Shown here: positions 57,734 through 64,000 of the stretch, piece by piece
How positions within the stretch are numbered: position 1 is the first letter of the stretch
Layout of the letters: each line of letters starts with the position of its first letter
Assembly (NCBI RefSeq): GCF_009905375.1
Contig: NC_133653.1
Coordinates: forward strand, 93,810,806 to 93,874,805
Direction: 5' to 3'
DNA: 64,000 nt
Origin: Apium graveolens
Lineage: Eukaryota; Streptophyta; Magnoliopsida; Apiales; Apiaceae
Made by a program: the position numbers and the translations under genes
Notes under the pieces: generated by a model
What the model was told of the DNA's origin: nothing
What the model saw: the letters and a program-made list of their open reading frames with translations, nothing else
Databases searched by the model: none

Positions 57734-59589
57734 TTAGCTGGAAAATTTCTCTCGGTCATGGGGAGTTGTATAGTCTATATTTGGACCACTGGGAATAATT
57801 CCAAATGGATTGATCGAAGGATGGCTTCCATAGTAATGCTTCTTGATGTGTTCCATATGGACAGTGCTACTCATTCCAGGGATTTGGTATATGTCTTTAG
57901 TATAGTTGAACAAATTTGGGTACTCGCGAAGGAGCTTCTTGTTGCACTTGAAGTGAACAGCATAAACCTGTATTTTCAGCACAAGATTATGGTTAGACAC
58001 TTAAACTTGTACTTCAAACAACGTCGTTGCATTTGCAGCTGTCAGGTGTATCGTTACAAGCTATAAGGTGCAAATCAAACAATTATTTGAGGATGATAAG
58101 AACATACATTATGAAGAAAACCCAGAAATGAATTTCATGACTGTCTTGGAGCATGTTAGTTTTCTCAAGACATGATGCATTGTAATATTTCAATAAAAGA
58201 CCAAAAAGTTGATGTGTGCTACTAAAAACAGAAAAGCCCTCTTTAGACATGGGAAATCGTGTATTTTAAGGAATTCACAAAGTTGAAGCCAAATTAAGCT
58301 TCATCCTGCAAACTATGAAAATTACACTATGGTAAAATTTAATGTCTCTCAGAAGTAATGATATCTGCTCTTTCCAAGTAGTAGGAATTATTGTCCAATA
58401 TATATAAAAAGAACGGCAGTTCTTCGTAATAGCAGGTATTGACACTTGCACAGAACACACAGACAGACATGATGCACATTCTTTTTCCGCGGAATTCATG
58501 ACTCTTAGGTAATTGGTTCAAAAATCAGAACATCTCTCTTCCTTGTGGAAAGAATTCATACCTCATCAAATCTTATAAGAGTTACAAACAAGCGGACATC
58601 TGCTTCTGTCAGTGTCTTCCCGCTTATATATCGCTGCTTGCCAAGTATCTCCTCACATCTATCCAAGGCTTCATACAACTTTTGCACAGCCTTAACAATA
58701 ATACCCAAAAATGTTTGAGAAAATAGCCACGAGCAATATACAAGAAATATAATTATTCCCAATAACCCCCCCCCCCCCCAATTAAATGAACCATAAATCA
58801 GAAAATGATACCTCATTGTACGGCTCTTGTTTCGTGGCAAATCCACATTTATATACGCCATTATTTATCCCGTCATATACCCAACTGTTCACTTCGTTAA
58901 TATGCTCTTCCATATTAGAAGGATAGAGGTCTAAGGACGCATTCTCTGCGAGATGGTTAAATTCCGTGTTAAACATACGAATTATCTCCTCACTCTCGTT
59001 GTTCACTATCGTCTTTTGCTTTTTGTCCCAAAGAACCTAAGATTACACAACATCCAACCAATCATATACAAAAGTGGAAATTCAAGAAAAAGAAGGGATG
59101 ATATATATTGAATTGACATACCGGAACTGTGTATTTTCCAGCATAGTTTATACTTGCAATCTCGTATATTTCTCTTATACTTTTTGCTCCATTAAAAGGG
59201 TCTACTCCTGCCCCTGGCTCCTCTGTATCTGATGCAGGAAAGACCCAACCCCTGTGGTCATCACTGTCCTTTGTTCTCCCCCATATAGGCTTAACAGACT
59301 AAAATATGAGTTAATTAATATCTATAACCACTTAATGTGACTAGGAATTATAAGAAAAAATACTTTAAAAACTTACTGTATAACTGATGGCTTTATCTAG
59401 CCCTTTAATCTTCAAGTACGCAAGACACCTGGAGGCCCAAGGACATGCATATGATACATAAAGATGATATCTTCCGGCCTCTGCAGGGAAGGGGGAGTTT
59501 GGATCTTTTGAGATCAGATGACGAAATGTTGAAGGAGTTCTTACAAAAGCGCCAGATGCTGACATCTCGTCTAAAGCGGAACGAGCCAT
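57734..59589 (-). CDS. Glutathionyl-hydroquinone reductase (xi-class GST), five coding exons
   Basis: Coding exons, all phase 0: 59377-59589, 59122-59298, 58812-59036, 58562-58690, 57734-57967, giving 325 residues. Every junction has GT-AG borders (for example GTAAGT after 59377, GTATGT after 59122). The thioredoxin-like N-terminal half has YACPWA with the catalytic Cys49. Next come [18 protein letters not shown], then [16 protein letters not shown] (glutathione-binding ES pair), and the helical C-terminal half ([56 protein letters not shown]). The enzyme removes glutathione from glutathionyl-hydroquinones, yielding hydroquinone and oxidised glutathione with a second GSH. No transit peptide is seen, so this form is probably cytosolic. 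Confidence 0.93.
58766..58779. repeat. C14 homopolymer in intron 3 of the reductase gene
   Basis: Fourteen consecutive C on the plus strand. Confidence 0.9.
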
Positions 59590-60136
59590 TTGTGGATAGA
59601 GCTGAAGTATGAATTAGTATCATAAACACAGAAACTAGTGCTGTAGTATGAATTAGTATAAAAAAGCCACCAACTGCTTTAACTCTAGTTGTAAATCAGA
59701 ATAATGAAATACATACGCAAAATAATAACTACATGCTGATCTGTAAAAAAAATGTCAATTTCAATTTCTGTAGACCCTACTGGCCTGGAGTTAATTTCTC
59801 AACAGCCAGTAGCATCAACTTTGACCATACAACAAATGATCAAAATTACAAGAAATTTCAAGGCAGACCAAACCCCCTGTATAATTTATCTTCTCAAGTA
59901 AGATGTACACAGACCCTACCCCAAAATTATTGAAAATGACATGAGAAACTTTGCATTTCTCTGACTCAATCAAGAAAACAATAAATGGTATTCACTAAAT
60001 AAAATATCACAGACTCTGATCAATTGAATACGGAATTAGATAGATAATATGGATACAAAATATACCAAGAAACGTAACAATTATATTTGAAATGAAAAAG
60101 GTGATCACAAGCATGCAAACTGATATAGAGAAATAA

Positions 60137-60153
60137 GGGGGGGGGGGGGGGGG
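60137..60153. repeat. G17 homopolymer next to the reductase 5' UTR exon
   Basis: Seventeen consecutive G on the plus strand, in the presumed 5' UTR intron, 14 bases from its donor site. Confidence 0.9.
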
Positions 60154-60166
60154 TTGAAAGATGTAC

Positions 60167-60245
60167 CTTAGAAGACAAGTGATTGCAGAGGTGAGGTTGC
60201 TTTGGCACAAAACTACCGAGTTTACAAATGGAAGGATACATCAAT
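60167..60245 (-). other. Probable 5' UTR exon of the reductase gene
   Basis: The minus strand ends CTTGTCTTCTAAG followed by GTACATC, a donor site; an acceptor-like ATACTTCAG at about 59605 lies 16 bases before the start codon. This gives a 5' UTR intron of about 560 bp. The upper limit is approximate. Confidence 0.5.
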
Positions 60246-60928
60246 TTTTATTTTATTTATTTTTTAATTTATATACATCGTGTATCTCTCTTCTCATTCT
60301 TCTTTTTAATGAGGGCCATGTCCTTATCCCCCGCCAACAAAATTGCAAGTTTGCAAACTTAAATGTCACGTTTGTCAATACTACTGATGGATTAAATTGA
60401 CTTTTTCTTAATTAAATTCACTTTCGTTTCATGGATTTTTTATACATTATATAATTAAAAATATATAAAAAAATTATATCATTAGAATGGACATTTAGTC
60501 TATTTCAATATTTAATTTTTAGTTTTTCAAATTAGCAAATACATTTTTTTTAGTGTTTAGTTAAATATTGGTTAATTGGACTTGAAAATCAATATCTACA
60601 CATAATTAGGTACAAAAGGAATACTATTATATAACTATTTAAAATTTTATTCCACTCAATATTAAGATTCATAATCTTATAACCCAATTGAAATTATTAA
60701 TAAGCATACTTTCTTGGATGTTTTAGTTGCTTTCCGTTCGCACTCATTTTTGTTGTATCTATTTAATACGGATATTAAAGAAGTCAATGGTGTAAATGAT
60801 ATACAAAGAGACCAACTTTAAAAAGTTAATTACAAATCAAATTAAATTAAATACATATAAAGAGATAAATTAACCAAGTAAGGTAGGATAAAACAATTTA
60901 ATCAAAATATTTTTAACAATACTGAACG
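60246..60928. other. AT-rich region upstream of the reductase gene
   Basis: About 680 bp with no gene. It probably includes the reductase promoter (first 200 bp); the rest is AT-rich intergenic DNA without recognisable structure. Confidence 0.5.
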
Positions 60929-61831
60929 AGGGACTGGCAAAATAATCTGATCCGATGGATTATCGATCCGAAATCCGAAATTTTGAATTTACCGAACCCG
61001 ATTTTTTGGATTTGGATTTGGATATAAATTTAATTTTAAAACCCGATTTTTTTTGGATTTGGGTATTAGGTATACCGATCTGAAACCCGATCCGAAATCC
61101 GAAATTTTGAATTTACCGAACCCGATTTTTTAGATTTGGATATGTATTTAATTTTTAAACCCGAAAATTTTTGGATTTGGATTTGGATATTAGGTATACC
61201 GATCCGAAATCCAAAACTCTATCCGAATCCGATCTAAACCCGAAATTCGAGAAAAACCCGAATTATTAGTTATATATATATTAATTACATATAATTAGAT
61301 TTTTATATATTACATATTATAATATTATATATAAATATATATAATTTTATATAATATACATTATACATATTATTATATAATTTTTAGAACATATATTTTT
61401 ATATTTACGTTAAAAATTAACTAATTATAAGGTTCAATCAAATATTATTATTCAATCATTTAAATGTATGATAAGGTTTATAAAGTTAACAAAATATTTT
61501 TAATGATAAATTTAAAAATTGGGTATAGTTGAGTTAATTTTTTAAATATTACTATAAATATAATAATACAATTAAAGACGTGGTGAAGTGTTTGATGAAA
61601 ACACGTTAAAACTTTTTTCTCTGCAATTCGCATGTTCGATACCAAACACTTGCAATATTAATAATTATACAAATTTTTAGATTTTGGGTTCGGATATGAA
61701 TATCTAATTCAAAAAAATTTTCGGATTTCGGGTATACCCAAATCCGATCCGAAATCGGATGAATCAGGTTCGGATATTATTTTTCGGGTATTTTTCAGGT
61801 TCGAATATGAATAAAATTTTCGGCCATCCCT
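60929..61831. mobile_element. Probable hAT-like non-autonomous element with CCGAA-rich ends (903 bp)
   Basis: Imperfect inverted ends AGGGACTGGC and GCCATCCCT. Both sides carry dense CCGAAATCCGAA and ACCCGATTTTTTGG words on the left, and their complements (GGTTCGGATAT, GGGTATACCCAAATCCG) on the right. A unit of about 110 bp is tandemly repeated at 60970-61060 and 61090-61180. The centre is AT-rich. No clear 8-bp duplication is found, so ends may be off by a few bases. Confidence 0.55.
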
Positions 61832-63303
61832 GGACTTGGCAACCGCCGCCACTACTTGCAGTATTGACTTATTTATTTGGTTCTGCCTTTCAGCAGCCTA
61901 ACTTTCAATAAAATTTGTGTTTTCTAACAATTATTGTATTTTCAAGTAAATTTCAACACGTATGCAATGACAACACCACAATTCTTTCATATTATAAAAG
62001 AATAAAAGTATTCTGGTACTAAAAGAAACATATTTCTATCCAACTTCTTCATGTCCTCTATGGTGCAAAAGATATATGTATAAAAAAAACCAAATCATTA
62101 ACTCTTGCAGTTAAAGAAATGTGGGGGGACTGGCCTATACCTTTTGCTACAATAATATTAAAAAGCACACTGTGATTGTTAAAAATTGAAAAGATTAACA
62201 CTATCCCGGCATGATCTTGAGGAAGACACTTTCATTTTCCCAGCAATCAATAAACTAAACATGCCCAAGTCCCAACTATGATTACCCTGTGTCAATGCAC
62301 TACGCGATATCCGCATGCCTATCAGCAAACACTTTCTGTCTTCAAGATAATCTGGAAGAAGGATTCAGTGTCGGGGATGTTCATCTCTTATGTACAGGGT
62401 GATTTATTGAATGGTACCTTGGTAGCAGTTCTTTCTGAAATTTTAGGAGGAGAGATCAGTTACATAATTGTAGTAGAATACTTGCTTACTGGATGATCAA
62501 GTTATAGACAGACATGGGAAGATCACAAAGTTATGATTGTATATATTCCTGACAATGAGCAAACTTTCGACTAAAAGAATTCTAGAGAAGCAACTCACTG
62601 ATCTGGTCAAGGTGAGTATAGATATTGAGCACGCTTACCCTGACAATATTAGACCTTCATCTACAGGTGGTATAAGAAAAATAACTTCTTCCTGGTCCAT
62701 TTTAATCATCAATATTAGTTCACTATATAAATTTTTTCTGACAGCTAGAAATTTACATGATGAAATATCACAACTATCAATAGTGCTGAAGAGGTTTAAG
62801 AAAAAATAAATACTACAGCGTAAACCAAAACAGGCACAAGATTAATCACTCATAAGTGGAAACAGAAAAAGCTGAATTAACATAATTTTCTTACAGCACA
62901 GAAAGATCGTGTGTGTAACATGGCTTGCTAAAGTAACTGTCTTTATTTGCAATATCCATGGATTTTTAAGCAGTAGTAATACCAAATATATAACTACATA
63001 AAATGCATAACAAAAGAAAGGTTTATTTCATTCAGATTTTCCAGAAACAAATTTACCCTGTTTAGTCTATAAGAATCAGTTGAGGAAGGATGAGGATGAC
63101 AAATTGAAAATCAGTTAACTTTTCCATTGAGAAATGCTATTACGCATAATTGGTAATTAAAATACATTGCATTTTTACTGAAAAGCAACACCCTGATTTC
63201 TCAATAGAATGACATACGTTTTTATAATTAGCTTATTGAAAGTAAATGCATCTATTCCAATTATAAGACTACAGTTTAGATGCAGCTCACCTTATATTTG
63301 GTC
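61832..63303. other. Region between the hAT-like element and the PPR-like gene
   Basis: About 1.5 kb without convincing coding sequence on either strand. It probably contains the remaining 3' UTR or UTR introns of the minus-strand gene on the right. Short frames here (for example 62278-62496) show no domain. Confidence 0.4.
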
Positions 63304-63769
63304 GCCTAAACTTGTTTCTCACATGGGAAGAAAGATACAATGAAACCGAGGTCATAAGGTAATTGCCGTTATCAATAACTGCAGAATTTTTCAAAAAAGA
63401 TTTATCTCTACAAGCTCAGAACTCACTGCAAGGAAGTCAATAGCATGAAGTATACAGCTTCTCTGAACAGGAAAGTACCAACTGCTTACCTCAATCAAGA
63501 CTCCACGTCTCTGATGTGCGGACAGATTTTAGGTCGCTTGTCTTGCCGAGCAGCGGTGAAGACAGAGATACTGCCTTCTGTAAGACACTAATCAAATGTA
63601 AATGTATTACCATCTACCTTTTCACAGTTTTCCAGGTCAAAAGATACTGCATCATTTCCGTACACTTCCAAAAATGGAAAACAATCCTGATACAAGATTG
63701 GAAAGTGAATCACACCATCACTAGATATGACAACAGTTGATATTCATGGTTTGAATGCATTAGAGCCCA
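63304..63769 (-). other. Spliced 3' UTR of the PPR-like gene (inferred)
   Basis: After the stop codon the exon appears to run to a donor TTGATTGAG then GTAAGC at about 63489. An acceptor CTTCCTTGCAG lies near 63428, and another exon ends ATATAAG then GTGAGC near 63290. These sites suggest introns in the 3' UTR; transcript data are lacking. Confidence 0.35.
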
Positions 63770-64000
63770 CTAACTTGGGCCTTTTAATATCCTTTCTGAT
63801 ACATCAGAAACAAGTTCATATTTGTTGCTTTCATAACATGCAGTCATGAAAGCTGCAAGACTTACTCTATCAATGTTATGGTCTTTATCGATTAATTTAT
63901 GGAAAAATGCTGCTGCGATATCTACTTTCTGGTCATTACAGAGCTTTCTGATCAAGGTGTTAACAGTGCGTATCCACAACTTTTTGTCTAGTTTGTCAAG
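63770..64000 (-). CDS. Pentatricopeptide-repeat-like protein, C-terminal end, partial
   Basis: The frame enters from the right edge ([19 protein letters not shown]) and ends at TAG 63770-63772 after RILKGPS. It reads [40 protein letters not shown] and [20 protein letters not shown]. This helix-turn-helix pattern, ending on a short tail, fits the last PPR repeats of a plant organelle RNA-binding protein. About 76 residues are inside the window; targeting and repeat number cannot be judged. Confidence 0.65.
   Translation of the reverse strand, partial: LDKLDKKLWIRTVNTLIRKLCNDQKVDIAAAFFHKLIDKDHNIDRVSLAAFMTACYESNKYELVSDVSERILKGPS

Noticed and set aside
57656..58066. 136-codon plus-strand frame
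   Set aside because: Opposite the last exon of the reductase; the minus strand holds conserved motifs and splice sites.
62278..62496. 72-codon plus-strand frame
   Set aside because: No domain, no splice context, AT-rich surroundings typical of UTR or intergenic DNA.
1..64000. tRNA, rRNA or known small RNA genes
   Set aside because: None recognised by eye; tRNA-like words found are retrotransposon primer binding sites.

Overview
This window is nuclear DNA of a flowering plant, probably a eudicot. It has spliced genes with GT-AG introns, an AT-rich background, and several plant-specific retrotransposon lineages: Sirevirus-type Ty1/copia with an envelope-like ORF, Tekay/Del-type and Athila-type Ty3/gypsy, and CACTA. 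The species cannot be fixed from the sequence; an asterid is a guess. About 54 kb of the 64 kb is nested transposable elements. The last 10 kb is ordinary gene space.

Layout. (1) 1-11369: Sirevirus A (minus strand, cut by the left window edge). It is split by a Tekay-like Ty3/gypsy element (1-5300, entering its integrase region) and by a solo Ty3/gypsy LTR (7548-9940, TSD TTGCC) inside its gag. (2) 11370-11438: 69 bp of host DNA. (3) 11439-24746: Sirevirus B, complete end to end (two 592-bp LTRs), same broad family as A, with gag, pol, a small extra ORF and a long envelope-like ORF, all carrying stops or shifts. (4) 24747-24858: about 110 bp of host DNA. (5) 24859-53987: Sirevirus C, a second family (LTRs of 1051 and 1039 bp, perfect TSD GTTAT). 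Two later insertions inflate it: a non-autonomous CACTA element (29901-34678, TSD CTG) that has captured host gene fragments, and a young Athila element D on the plus strand (39170-50324, TSD ATATC). (6) 53988-64000: gene space with short inverted-repeat elements, a CX9C (CHCH-type) gene on plus (56993), a five-exon glutathionyl-hydroquinone reductase gene on minus (57734-59589) and the last coding exon of a pentatricopeptide-repeat-like gene entering from the right edge (63770-64000).

How parts work together. No element here encodes a fully intact set of proteins, so any movement would depend on partners elsewhere. Element D is the youngest LTR element (its LTRs are nearly identical) and yet is already broken by one frameshift and one nonsense codon. 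Nesting gives relative ages: A is older than its two Ty3/gypsy insertions, and C is older than CACTA and D. The points most worth a second look are the family-specific short motifs that recur in LTRs, UTRs and the integrase-RT linker of each Sirevirus family, the gene fragments carried by the CACTA element, and the GC-rich module shared between the LTRs and interior of element D.
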